Positions 14,922-22,147 of a stretch of 33,859 nt of DNA are shown piece by piece. Below the pieces are notes generated by a model, which saw only the letters and a program-made list of their open reading frames with translations, was not told the origin of the DNA and did no database searches. The stretch lies in assembly GCA_045540975.1 (NCBI GenBank), contig JAZQIE010000084.1:1-33859 (forward strand), read 5' to 3'. Source of the DNA: SIG510 sp045540975. GTDB lineage: Bacteria > Bacillota > Clostridia > Oscillospirales > JAAYXM01. Position 1 is the stretch's first letter. Each line of letters opens with the position of its first letter. Position numbers and translations under genes: made by a program.

Positions 14922-15765
14922 AATCACTATGAAAATGACCGCAGACGAACTGATTTTAAGAGCATTGAATGAGGATATCACAAGTGAGGACATCACGACC
15001 AACTCGGTCATGCCGACCGCACAGGCGGGTGAGGTAGACTTAATCTGCAAGCAAGACGGCGTGATTGCGGGTTTGGGTGTTTTTTGCCGTGTATTTGAAC
15101 TTTTGGATGCAAATACACGTGCGGAGCTCTTCTGCAAAGACGGTGATACCGTGAAAAAAGGCGAGAAGCTCGGTGTTGTCCGCGGGGATATCCGCGTTTT
15201 ACTCTCGGGTGAGCGTACCGCACTCAACTTCTTGCAGCGCATGAGCGGAATTGCGACCTATACCCGTTCGATTGCGGACTTGCTTTCCGGCACAAAGACA
15301 AAACTTTTGGACACGCGCAAGACCACACCGAATATGCGAATCTTTGAAAAATACGCGGTCAAGGTGGGCGGCGGAAACAATCACCGTTATAATTTAAGTG
15401 ACGGAATCCTGCTCAAAGACAACCACATCGGTGCGGCGGGCAGCATCACCCGTGCGGTGCAAATGGCAAAAGAATACGCGCCGTTTGTCCGCAAAATCGA
15501 AATTGAAGTGGAAAGCTTGGATGGTCTGCGCGAAGCATTGGATGCAGGGGCGGATATCGTCATGCTGGATAACATGAGCGTTGAGGATATGCGCGAGGCG
15601 GTGACCCTTGCAAAGGGCCGCGCGGAAACCGAATGCAGCGGCAATGTGACACGTGAGAACATTGAACGGCTGGTGGACATCGGCGTGGACTATATTTCCA
15701 GCGGCGCATTGACACACTCCGCTCCGATTTTAGACCTTTCGCTCAAAAACCTGCACGCGGTGTAA
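14914..15765 (+). CDS. nadC: Nicotinate-nucleotide pyrophosphorylase (carboxylating) NadC
   Basis: 283 residues from ATG 14914, preceded by AGGAGAG and overlapping the nadB 3' end by eight bases. Converts quinolinate and PRPP to nicotinate mononucleotide with loss of CO2. Clear motifs: EDITSEDITTNSV at the N-terminus, LSGERTALNFLQRMSGIAT, LDTRKTTPNMRIFEKYAVKVGGGNNHRYNLSDGILLKDNH, and DIGVDYISSGALTHSAP. Together with nadA and nadB it completes NaMN synthesis from aspartate. Confidence 0.96.
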   Translation: MNEITMKMTADELILRALNEDITSEDITTNSVMPTAQAGEVDLICKQDGVIAGLGVFCRVFELLDANTRAELFCKDGDTVKKGEKLGVVRGDIRVLLSGERTALNFLQRMSGIATYTRSIADLLSGTKTKLLDTRKTTPNMRIFEKYAVKVGGGNNHRYNLSDGILLKDNHIGAAGSITRAVQMAKEYAPFVRKIEIEVESLDGLREALDAGADIVMLDNMSVEDMREAVTLAKGRAETECSGNVTRENIERLVDIGVDYISSGALTHSAPILDLSLKNLHAV

Positions 15766-15770
15766 AATCT

Positions 15771-16289
15771 ATGAGAGCGGACGAGAGAAGACGCGAGATT
15801 TCCGCACTTTTGCACACATTGTCCGACCCGATTTCGGGGAGTGACCTGGCGGCGCGGTTTGGCGTTTCGCGGCAAATCATCGTGCAGGATATTTCGGTGT
15901 TGAAGGCCGCGGGCTATGACATCCTTTCCACCCATTACGGCTATATCCTGCAAGCATCACCGCAGGCGACCCGTGTATTCAAGATGCACCACACCACCAA
16001 CGAAACCGAGGACGAGCTTTCCTGCATCGTGGCACTCGGCGGCACGGTTGTGGATGTGTTTGTATGGCACAAGGTGTACGGAAAGGTTGAGGCAAAACTC
16101 AACATCTTTTCTCCACTCCATGTGCGCCAGTTTATCGAAGGGGTACGGAGCGGAAAATCCACCGAACTCATGAATATCACGGGCGGATATCATTATCACA
16201 CCGTGCGTGCGGACAATGAGGCGGTGCTTGACCGCATTCAGGCGAGTTTGGATGCAAAAGGCTATCTCGCAAAAGAAAAAGAAGCATAA
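15771..16289 (+). CDS. niaR: NiaR-type (YrxA) nicotinate-responsive repressor with 3H domain
   Basis: 172 residues. An N-terminal HTH_11 winged helix (RREISALLHTLSDPISGSDLAARFGVSRQIIVQDISVLKAAGYDIL) is followed by a 3H domain. The conserved histidines are visible in VFVWHKVYGKVEAKLNIFS, in SPLHVRQFIEG and in TGGYHYHTV. NiaR proteins repress NAD synthesis and niacin uptake genes when nicotinic acid is bound. The gene follows nadC by five bases, and the operon promoter carries a matching inverted repeat, so autoregulation is likely. Confidence 0.93.
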   Translation: MRADERRREISALLHTLSDPISGSDLAARFGVSRQIIVQDISVLKAAGYDILSTHYGYILQASPQATRVFKMHHTTNETEDELSCIVALGGTVVDVFVWHKVYGKVEAKLNIFSPLHVRQFIEGVRSGKSTELMNITGGYHYHTVRADNEAVLDRIQASLDAKGYLAKEKEA

Positions 16290-16325
16290 AAAGTGCCGTG
16301 ATCCAATAAGATCACGGCACTTTTT
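16288..16325. terminator. Bidirectional terminator between niaR and the cyclase gene
   Basis: A perfect stem AAAAAGTGCCGTGATC/GATCACGGCACTTTTT with loop CAATAA and A/T tails on both sides. It separates convergent operons. Confidence 0.92.
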
Positions 16326-16976
16326 CTATGCCTCAAAGACCGCGCGGACGGGTGCACAGCAGGTGGTGTCCACGCGCAGGGGAAGTGCGGTAAGCTTTCC
16401 TCGGTCGGGCAGCTTCTCAAGATTGATGCAGGGCGCAAGCATTAAGATGTTTGCATCGTAAAACGCGGGGAAGAACCCCTGCGGCTGCTCCAAATTCTCC
16501 CAACGCGGAAAATCCGTGCCCAGCAGAAACGGTTTTTTTGAGATGAGATACTCCACCGCATCAAAGGTGAAGTACGGGGATTCGTCTAAGTAAAAGGCTT
16601 CCTTCCAAAACCGACCCCAGCCGGTGGAAACCAAAATCGCAGCACCCTCCGGAATGTCAAAGCATTCCAGCATCTCGCGTGAGATGGGCGCACGCGCACC
16701 GCTTGGCGAAAACGCGGGAAGCTGCAGGACAACCGCATCCATCCCGACCAGTTTTTCAATGGGAACATCCCCAAGCGGATAAGAGGCATCGCCCAAAAGA
16801 TGCATCGGGGTTTCAAGGTAAGTACCGCTCTGCGAATGCAGACCGTCGAATATGTCGCAATACACCTCGGTTTTCACCCAATCAACTTTCGGAAGCGGCT
16901 TGACCTCCACCGCGGGAAACGGCGGCTCGTAATTCCACATTCCGGTGTAAATCTCACCGGTCAAATCCCAAATCAT
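16326..16976 (-). CDS. Cyclase-family (COG1878, kynurenine formamidase-like) protein
   Basis: 216 residues from ATG 16976, which overlaps the stop of the upstream TIM-barrel gene by four bases (ATGA). N-terminus IWDLTGEIYTGMWNYEPPFPA and the body VLQLPAF...GAAILVSTGWGRFW...LLGTDFPR match the cyclase fold (PF04199), whose members hydrolyse amides or lactones at a metal centre. The usual metal signature HxGTHxDxPxH reads QSGTYLETPMH here (residues 49-59): two His become Gln and Tyr, and Asp becomes Glu. Another His lies at 47. The metal site is therefore altered, and the reaction cannot be assigned. Confidence 0.8.
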   Translation of the reverse strand: MIWDLTGEIYTGMWNYEPPFPAVEVKPLPKVDWVKTEVYCDIFDGLHSQSGTYLETPMHLLGDASYPLGDVPIEKLVGMDAVVLQLPAFSPSGARAPISREMLECFDIPEGAAILVSTGWGRFWKEAFYLDESPYFTFDAVEYLISKKPFLLGTDFPRWENLEQPQGFFPAFYDANILMLAPCINLEKLPDRGKLTALPLRVDTTCCAPVRAVFEA

Positions 16977-17668
16977 AAGCGAGAGAGGAGCGCCTGGAAT
17001 TCGGATACCGTATTCCAAATGGGCGCATCGGTGCGATACGGAACAAACGAGAAGAAGCCGCCGAAACTGCGCGCCAGCAGAGTGCTGGTGCATTCCTTGA
17101 TTTCACCGTTTCCGTGCTCCAAGGCAACCGAACGGGTGGAGTCAAAGAGTGCATCGGTGACGCGCAGGAAATAAACGTCATCCTTCCATTTGCACTTATA
17201 GAGGACATCCAAAAACGGCTTTTTGCCGTAGTGCACAAACAGAGTGGGGTCGTAGATGATTTTGGTATGCTCGGTGCGAATGGAGAGGTAGAATTCCTCG
17301 GTGAAAATCGGGTGGTCAAAGCCGGGCTCAAATACCACATAAATCCCGTAAGACTCCGCCATGCGCAGAATCTCGGCAAGACCCGTATCGGTCTTGAGAG
17401 CGTCGAGGTCGATTTTCAGATGTGTGATGCCGAGCATGGACGCGTTCTGGAAAATATGGCGGTACCACTCGGTTTCGGAAATCGGGGTTTTCACCGTGTA
17501 AAGCACGATACGGCGCAGGCTCTTGATGAGGTCTGAGCGGATGTCTTCGATTTGGTCGCCCGAGAGCTTGGCAAGCGGAGCGCCAAAGCATCCGTCAATG
17601 AGTTCCACATTGGAAATTGCGCGAGAATCTACGGCGAGATTCTCAATCTGCATAGAATACTGATACAT
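16973..17668 (-). CDS. TIM-barrel protein, sugar phosphate isomerase/epimerase-like
   Basis: 231 residues. The pattern of alternating strands and helices resembles the xylose-isomerase-like TIM barrel (AP endonuclease 2 superfamily). Examples are LKIDLDAL, GIYVVFEPGFDHPIF with a Glu at a typical metal-ligand position, TKIIYDPTLFVHYG with a DP motif, and VALEHGNGEIKE near the C-terminus. No specific substrate can be named. It starts six bases after the AAC(3)-like gene and overlaps the cyclase gene, so the three are certainly co-transcribed. The full-length family is usually 250-300 residues, so this is a compact member. Confidence 0.7.
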   Translation of the reverse strand: MYQYSMQIENLAVDSRAISNVELIDGCFGAPLAKLSGDQIEDIRSDLIKSLRRIVLYTVKTPISETEWYRHIFQNASMLGITHLKIDLDALKTDTGLAEILRMAESYGIYVVFEPGFDHPIFTEEFYLSIRTEHTKIIYDPTLFVHYGKKPFLDVLYKCKWKDDVYFLRVTDALFDSTRSVALEHGNGEIKECTSTLLARSFGGFFSFVPYRTDAPIWNTVSEFQALLSRL

Positions 17669-17674
17669 TTTGCC

Positions 17675-18445
17675 TCACTCTCCTTTCAAGGCATTGTAAG
17701 CATTGCTGCAATACTCACACGCTTCGTTTTCACACATGAAGAACATCGGGTCATCTGCGACGAGTTTCAGCCCCAGACCGAACATCTTGCGCACATCGAT
17801 GAGCTGGAAGACCGCGTTTCCGATTTTCCCGTGGAGCAGCGCACCCGCGCGGCGCAGATGCGGAGTGAATTTGAGGAAATCACGGTGTCCCGGAGGGAAC
17901 TTGGTGATGGTGATAGTATCCGCATTCATGTAGGTGGGTGCTTTTGCCACCAATGTTTCCAAATAATGCGAGTCCATCAAATCCTCAATGGCGTGCAAGG
18001 TGGTGTTTCGGTTCATATCCACACCGAGTAAGAGAATCTTGCCGCCCATGTCACGAAGTTTCATATACGGAGTGCCGAATCCGCAGCCGGTTGCCGCCTT
18101 GTCATGGTCGCGGCAAAGCTCCTCGGCGCGCGCACCGATTGCCGCAACAGAATGGATGGGGTGCAGCGAGCGAATGGCATTCGGGCGGTTGCGCAAGGTC
18201 TCCGAGATGAGACCCACGGTGGATTTGGTTGTTTCCGGGTCAAACGGATGGGAAAGACTGAGGGTGGATACCGCAATCGTGCCCTCCGGTCCGACCGCTT
18301 CGAGGAGCGCGTCCACAACCGCGCCCGCACCGCCTTCCACATGACCGATGGAAGAAAGGGAACTGTGTACCAACAGGACATCGCCGGGCTTTACGCCTGC
18401 CACTTGCAGGGAATAAACAATTTTATCTTTTGTTAAGTTTGCCAA
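17675..18445 (-). CDS. AAC(3)-fold acyl-CoA-dependent N-acetyltransferase
   Basis: 256 residues. The N-terminal KPGDVLLVHSSLSSIGHVEGGAGAVVDALLEAVGPEGTI and IRSLHPIHSVAAIG with the catalytic His are hallmarks of the aminoglycoside 3-N-acetyltransferase (Antibiotic_NAT) family; GCGFGTPYMKL and ILLLGVDMNRNTTLHAIED follow. Many members outside resistance plasmids acetylate amines unrelated to aminoglycosides, so resistance should not be assumed. The start is TTG at 18445, eight bases after AGGAGGG; no ATG fits. The C-terminus has a CxxxxCxxC cluster (MCENEACEYC). It overlaps the ATPase gene by 23 bases. Confidence 0.85.
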   Translation of the reverse strand: MANLTKDKIVYSLQVAGVKPGDVLLVHSSLSSIGHVEGGAGAVVDALLEAVGPEGTIAVSTLSLSHPFDPETTKSTVGLISETLRNRPNAIRSLHPIHSVAAIGARAEELCRDHDKAATGCGFGTPYMKLRDMGGKILLLGVDMNRNTTLHAIEDLMDSHYLETLVAKAPTYMNADTITITKFPPGHRDFLKFTPHLRRAGALLHGKIGNAVFQLIDVRKMFGLGLKLVADDPMFFMCENEACEYCSNAYNALKGE

Positions 18446-20867
18446 GGGTAATCCCTCCTTTGGATTTATTGTACCACTTTTTTATTCGCAGCACAATCCC
18501 CGAAAGGAGCGGAAGTGCAAGACTGACTCCGCAGGAGAAGAAAAACTGTTGTGCGGTGAGCGGAATCAAATCGAAGATACGAGAAAATGACGGGATGTAA
18601 ATCGCGCAGATGAGCGCCGCCGCGCTGGTGAGTGCCGCGCCGAGAAGCGAGGGATTGTCAAAAAGTCGGATGCGCCACAGCGGATGTGTCTCGCTTTTGC
18701 ATTCAAAGACATGAAACAGCTGCGCGAAAATCAAGGTGGTCAACGCGCAGGTGCGAGCGGGCAGCAGACCGCACGCATGGTAGACACGGGAAAAGACAAA
18801 TACGGTCGCAATCCCGATTGCGAGTCCGCGTGAGAAGATGAGACCGCCAAGCCCCCGCGAAAAGACCCCTTCACGGCGCGAGCGCGGTGGCTCATGCATT
18901 GCGGTGGGAGCGCACGGCTCGAGCCCAAGCGCGATGGCGGGAAGTCCGTCGGTCACCAGATTGACAAAGAGAATCTGAATGGGAATGAGCGGAATCGGGA
19001 GTGAAAAGAGCATGGCAAAGAGCATGGTGCAGACCTCACCGAGATTGCATGCGAGCAGATAGCGGATGAATTTTCGAATGTTGGCATAAATTCCGCGCCC
19101 TTCCTCCACCGCGCTCACCAAGGTGGTAAAACTGTCATCAAGCAGTACCACGCTTGCCGCCGCGCGTGTGACATCGGTACCGGAAGTCCCCATTGCGACT
19201 CCGATGTCCGCGGCTTTCACCGCGGGCGCATCGTTGACCCCGTCACCCGTCATTGCCACCACCTCACCGAGGGCTTGAAACCCTTTCACAATCCGTTGCT
19301 TGTGCGCGGGGGTGACACGCGCAAACACGCGCACATCGGGAAGAAGGGTGCGCAGGTCTTGGTCGGAGAGGGTGTCGAGGGAAGCACCCGTGAGGAGAGT
19401 TCCGCCGTCTTTTAGGATTCCGATTTCTTCCGCAATGGCGCGAGCGGTTGCGGCATGGTCACCCGTAATCATCACAGGACGGATGCCCGCTTTTCTGCAA
19501 GTTGAAATGGCGGCTTTCACATCCTTGCGCGGCGGGTCGATGAGACCTGCAAATCCGCAAAAAACAAGTTCCTCCTCGGAGAGGGTATCTCCGACCCGAT
19601 AGGCAAATGCAAGGGTGCGAAGTGCACGGGCGGAAAGCCGCTCCGCCTCGCGCAGAAATTTATTCCGAAGCACATCGCTCATGGGGGATGTGCCGTTTTT
19701 GGTCGCAAATTTGGTGCAGAGCGGAAGAAGGAGGTCGGGCGCACCTTTTGTGAGTGTCATGCGGACACCGTCTTTCTCAACAAGCACACTCATCCGCTTG
19801 CGCGTGGAATCAAAGGGCAGCTCGTCAAGGCGTGTGGCGGTTGAGGGGCGGGCGGCGTCAAAGAGTGCGCACTCGGTCGGCCCTTCACGGTTGCTGCAAT
19901 GGCGCAGAACGGTGTGGAGCATTGCTTCATCTCCGCAAGGGACAAGGGTTGCAACCTGCATTTTGTTTTGGGTGAGAGTTCCGGTTTTATCCGAACAAAT
20001 CACGGTTGCGCAACCAAGAGTCTCCACCGCGTGAAGTTTGCGGATGAGTGCTTTGCGGCGCACCATCCGTCCCACCGCAAGCGCGAGCGAGACGGTTACA
20101 ATCGCGGGAAGTCCTTCTGGGACTGCCGCAACCGCGAGTGAAACGCCCGTGAGGAGCATATCGAGTGGGGAAAATCCGCGCAGGATTCCAATCACCGCCA
20201 CAACCGCGCAAACCAAAAGACAGGAAACCCCAATCACCGCACCGAGCTTGGAAAGTCGCTCTTGGAGGGGTGTGGGTGCGGTTTCTCCGTCAAGCATACC
20301 TGCAATTTTTCCCATTTCGGTGTCTTTTCCCGTTGCGGTGATTTCTGCATATCCGTTTCCGCGCAAGACGGTGCAGCCGGAGAAAATCGGCTCACCTTTG
20401 GCTTTGTGGATTTCAAAAGACTCGCCCGTGAGCATACTCTCGTCAAAGGCGAGCGCGTTCGATTCGGTCAGAATCGCATCTGCGGGGACAATATTTCCCG
20501 CGGACAGACGGATGCAATCACCTGTGACAAGAAGGGAAGCGTCAATTTGCCGTTCCACACCGTCGCGGATGACGACTGCGCGCGGTGCGGAAAGCTGCTT
20601 TAAGCGCTCCAGCGCGCGTTCGGTGTGGTATTCCTGCAAGAATCCGAGCAGGGCATTCACCAATAGAATCACCCCGATGGTGAGCGCTTCACTCACATCA
20701 CCCAAAATAAGGCTCACGGTTGCCGCGCCGAGTAAAATGAGCACCAAAACATCGGAAAACTGTGAGAGAAACAGTCGGAAAGGGGAGGTGCGCTTTGCTT
20801 GTTCGAGCGTGTTTGTGCCGTGCTTTGCAAGGCGGGATTCTGCCTCGCGTTGTGAAAGTCCGTTCAT
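18423..20867 (-). CDS. P2A-type calcium-transporting P-type ATPase
   Basis: 814 residues from ATG 20867. Order: actuator domain with TGES (FDESMLTGES), M4 PEGLPAIVTVSLALAVGRM, phosphorylation site CSDKTGTLTQ (Asp about 293), hinge MTGDGVNDAPAVKAADIGVAMG, and a C-terminal set of membrane helices. The M4 glutamate, the Asn and Glu of CNLGEV in M5, and the Asp of NLVTDGLPAIAL in M6 match the SERCA calcium site II/I ligands. Calcium or manganese export from the cytosol is thus likely. The nucleotide domain is short, as usual for bacterial members. The 3' end carries the ribosome site of the AAC(3)-like gene, so all four minus-strand genes form one operon. Confidence 0.92.
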   Translation of the reverse strand: MNGLSQREAESRLAKHGTNTLEQAKRTSPFRLFLSQFSDVLVLILLGAATVSLILGDVSEALTIGVILLVNALLGFLQEYHTERALERLKQLSAPRAVVIRDGVERQIDASLLVTGDCIRLSAGNIVPADAILTESNALAFDESMLTGESFEIHKAKGEPIFSGCTVLRGNGYAEITATGKDTEMGKIAGMLDGETAPTPLQERLSKLGAVIGVSCLLVCAVVAVIGILRGFSPLDMLLTGVSLAVAAVPEGLPAIVTVSLALAVGRMVRRKALIRKLHAVETLGCATVICSDKTGTLTQNKMQVATLVPCGDEAMLHTVLRHCSNREGPTECALFDAARPSTATRLDELPFDSTRKRMSVLVEKDGVRMTLTKGAPDLLLPLCTKFATKNGTSPMSDVLRNKFLREAERLSARALRTLAFAYRVGDTLSEEELVFCGFAGLIDPPRKDVKAAISTCRKAGIRPVMITGDHAATARAIAEEIGILKDGGTLLTGASLDTLSDQDLRTLLPDVRVFARVTPAHKQRIVKGFQALGEVVAMTGDGVNDAPAVKAADIGVAMGTSGTDVTRAAASVVLLDDSFTTLVSAVEEGRGIYANIRKFIRYLLACNLGEVCTMLFAMLFSLPIPLIPIQILFVNLVTDGLPAIALGLEPCAPTAMHEPPRSRREGVFSRGLGGLIFSRGLAIGIATVFVFSRVYHACGLLPARTCALTTLIFAQLFHVFECKSETHPLWRIRLFDNPSLLGAALTSAAALICAIYIPSFSRIFDLIPLTAQQFFFSCGVSLALPLLSGIVLRIKKWYNKSKGGITLGKLNKR

Positions 20868-20910
20868 CAAGTCTCCACTCCTTTTGCTTCAATCTATGCG
20901 GAGTGAGGAC

Positions 20911-20940
20911 AAAAAAAGACCGAGTCAAAAGACTCGGTCT
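20911..20940 (-). terminator. Terminator of the DUF1540 gene
   Basis: A 10-bp stem AGACCGAGTC/GACTCGGTCT with a four-base loop, followed on the minus strand by seven T residues. It separates this gene from the ATPase operon. Confidence 0.9.
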
Positions 20941-20945
20941 GTCGG

Positions 20946-21116
20946 TTATCTCTTGCGGAAGGATTTACAGTCGGTGCACTGATCCTGAGTCGGGCTGCAC
21001 TCGTGGGTGCCGACCGTGATGCAGGAAAGGCTGCAATAGTCCGCGGTGCCGCAATGGTTGATGCAAGAGGTGACATTGCATTTGATACTTTCGTTTTTCT
21101 GTGTGCTGCAATTCAT
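20946..21116 (-). CDS. DUF1540 cysteine-rich small protein
   Basis: 56 residues, a short gene that is easily missed. It reads MNCSTQKNESIKCNVTSC, then INHCGTADYCSLSC, ITVGTHEC and CTDCKSFRKR. It has nine cysteines (positions 3, 13, 18, 22, 28, 32, 40, 47, 50). The IKCNVTSC start, the ITVG centre and the CTDCKSF end match DUF1540, a family of small, probably metal-binding proteins common in Clostridia and of unknown function. AAGGAG lies nine bases before the ATG at 21116. A terminator follows two bases after the stop. Confidence 0.85.
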   Translation of the reverse strand: MNCSTQKNESIKCNVTSCINHCGTADYCSLSCITVGTHECSPTQDQCTDCKSFRKR

Positions 21117-21148
21117 TTATAACAACTCCTTTTCTTTGTGTCGGAGTT

Positions 21149-21155
21149 AGTATGC
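21149..21155 (-). promoter_or_regulatory. Possible sporulation-type -10 box upstream of the DUF1540 gene
   Basis: The minus-strand heptamer CATACTA, at about 21149-21155, equals the consensus -10 of forespore sigma factors (SigG). A TGATA about 17 bases further upstream is only a partial -35 match. No good SigA boxes were found. Confidence 0.3.
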
Positions 21156-21654
21156 GCGCTTTGAAAGAAAATATCACGAGAAAAATTTTCAAAAAAAGAA
21201 CCCTTATATCTTCGAAAAAATAAAAGAGGATATCCCACACGCAAAGGATCTTATCGAAGGTGGAAAACTTCTCGGGGTAGAACGAATAGTACACACAAAA
21301 AACAAACCTGGCGGACTGTTTGCATACCGTGTATACAACGCATTCGACTACGAAACCACTGATCCGAAAACAAAAAAATCTGCAACGACTCCGTATGTGT
21401 TCGTTGCAACTATTGTTCAGCAGGTCGATGGCTCCCGTGTTGTGCATATTATCCGCGAAATAGAAATAACCACCTACAATCATGGCAAACTTGGGAAGTC
21501 CCAAGAATCCAAGCCGATCACAGGTGGCAAATGCATGGTATCACAACTGTATGATTTTGTCAAGGAAATTCCTCGAGACGATGGAGGATTGAAGGTTACC
21601 CCTAAACAGGCAAGAGAGTACCCTCATGATGTCGATATTATCCTCCTTCTTTGA
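21151..21654 (+). pseudogene. 5'-truncated gene remnant, unrecognised
   Basis: An open frame with no usable start codon before a GTG at 21397. Clear protein-like sequence already begins near 21200 (NPYIFEKIKEDIPHAKDLI, then GVERIVHTK, GGLFAYRVYNAFDYETTD). It continues through VVHIIREIEITTYNHGKLGK and MVSQLYDFVKEIPRDDGG to VDIILLL and TGA. I do not recognise the family. Codons are more A-rich than the surrounding genes. The missing start and the position next to the duplicated tRNA end suggest the 3' remainder of a gene carried by a lost integrated element. Alternatively it is a small intact gene starting at the GTG. Confidence 0.55.
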
Positions 21655-21665
21655 ATTTGAGAATA

Positions 21666-21810
21666 ATATTCTATCAGCATCAAAATTACTACATCATTTT
21701 TACATCATTTTTGTGGGGTGTTTGGGGGTTTTTCGGGGTGCGGCGCAGAAGCGGGAAGAGAAAACAAAAAGCCTTGAAACTACTGAAATACCAGTATTTT
21801 CAAGGCTTTT
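21666..21810 (-). terminator. Hairpin terminator beside the duplicated tRNA end (21767-21810); 21666-21766 otherwise empty
   Basis: AAAAGCCTTGAAA and TACTG (21767-21785) pair with CAGTA and TTTCAAGGCTTTT (21792-21810), interrupted by one mismatch, with a T-rich tail on the minus strand. It lies just downstream, in the tRNA sense, of the repeated tRNA 3' end. The rest of this span (21666-21766) shows no gene. Confidence 0.65.
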
Positions 21811-21812
21811 AC

Positions 21813-21836
21813 GTTTGGTGGACGATAACGGGTTCG
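21813..21836 (-). repeat. att-like copy of the tRNA-Val 3' end
   Basis: 24 bases identical to 21959-21982, which is the tRNA-Val 3' end including CCA, acceptor strand and T arm up to TTCG. The copies are 146 bp apart. This extent is the usual core of tyrosine-recombinase attachment sites in tRNA genes. Confidence 0.65.
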
Positions 21837-21907
21837 CTTTTTTGCGAAAAAGCCACGCCGGTTAAAACAGTCCACCGGACTGTTTTTAAGAGCCGGCTTT
21901 CGAACCC
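21830..21907. repeat. Nested palindrome between the two tRNA-end copies
   Basis: Outer GGGTTCG/CGAACCC, then GCCGG/CCGGC, then a perfect AAAACAGTCC/GGACTGTTTT hairpin with a three-base loop. It fills most of the space between the two att-like repeats. Confidence 0.55.
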
Positions 21908-21918
21908 TTATATCTTTG

Positions 21919-21961
21919 AAAAAAACAATAGAGGATAGTCGTTTGACTATCCTCTATTGTT
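21919..21961 (-). terminator. Terminator of tRNA-Val
   Basis: A perfect 17-bp stem, AACAATAGAGGATAGTC against its complement, with loop GTTT (21924-21961), followed on the minus strand by T residues. It begins directly at the tRNA CCA end. Confidence 0.88.
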
Positions 21962-22037
21962 TGGTGGACGATAACGGGTTCGAACCGCTGACCCTTCGCA
22001 CGTCAAGCGAATGCTCTACCAGCTGAGCTAATCGTCC
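21962..22037 (-). tRNA. tRNA-Val (anticodon GAC)
   Basis: 76 nt. Acceptor GGACGAT/ATCGTCC, D arm GCTCAGCTGGTAGAGC, anticodon stem TTCGC/GCGAA with loop TTGACGT giving GAC, T arm GCGGTTCGAACCCGT, discriminator A and encoded CCA. Confidence 0.96.
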
Positions 22038-22057
22038 GTTTGCAATCAGCATTGACT

Positions 22058-22086
22058 ATTATATGCAAATGCGAGGGATTTGTCAA
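22058..22086 (-). promoter_or_regulatory. Promoter of tRNA-Val
   Basis: Minus-strand TTGACA (22081-22086), 17-base spacer, TATAAT (22058-22063): both hexamers are full consensus. Confidence 0.9.
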
Positions 22087-22116
22087 GCATTTTTTTCGAA
22101 ATTTCAAAAAAACAAA

Positions 22117-22140
22117 TTGGGAGTCTGTTAAGACTCCCAA
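22117..22140 (-). terminator. Terminator of the gamma-carbonic anhydrase/nitroreductase operon
   Basis: A 10-bp stem TTGGGAGTCT/AGACTCCCAA with a four-base loop, followed on the minus strand by TTTGTTTTTTTG. It lies seven bases beyond the nitroreductase stop. Confidence 0.88.
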
Positions 22141-22147
22141 AAGAAAC

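Larger units (their letters stand above)
21198..21937. repeat. Imperfect direct repeat of about 36 bp, copies at 21198-21232 and 21902-21937
   Basis: Both copies begin GAACCCTTATATCTT and end AGAGGATA, with a few differences between. The first lies at the beginning of the gene remnant. The second forms the left half of the tRNA-Val terminator region. Confidence 0.6.

Noticed and set aside
17675..18445. Aminoglycoside resistance gene
   Set aside because: The fold is right, but the gene sits in a chromosomal operon with unrelated enzymes. Family membership alone does not support resistance.
20038..20982. 314-codon open frame antisense to the P-type ATPase
   Set aside because: Ser/Thr/Arg-rich translation typical of antisense frames; the ATPase motifs on the other strand are unambiguous.
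21651..21938. 95-codon protein in the tRNA-Val upstream region
   Set aside because: It crosses a terminator hairpin, the att-like repeat and the palindrome, and has no ribosome site.
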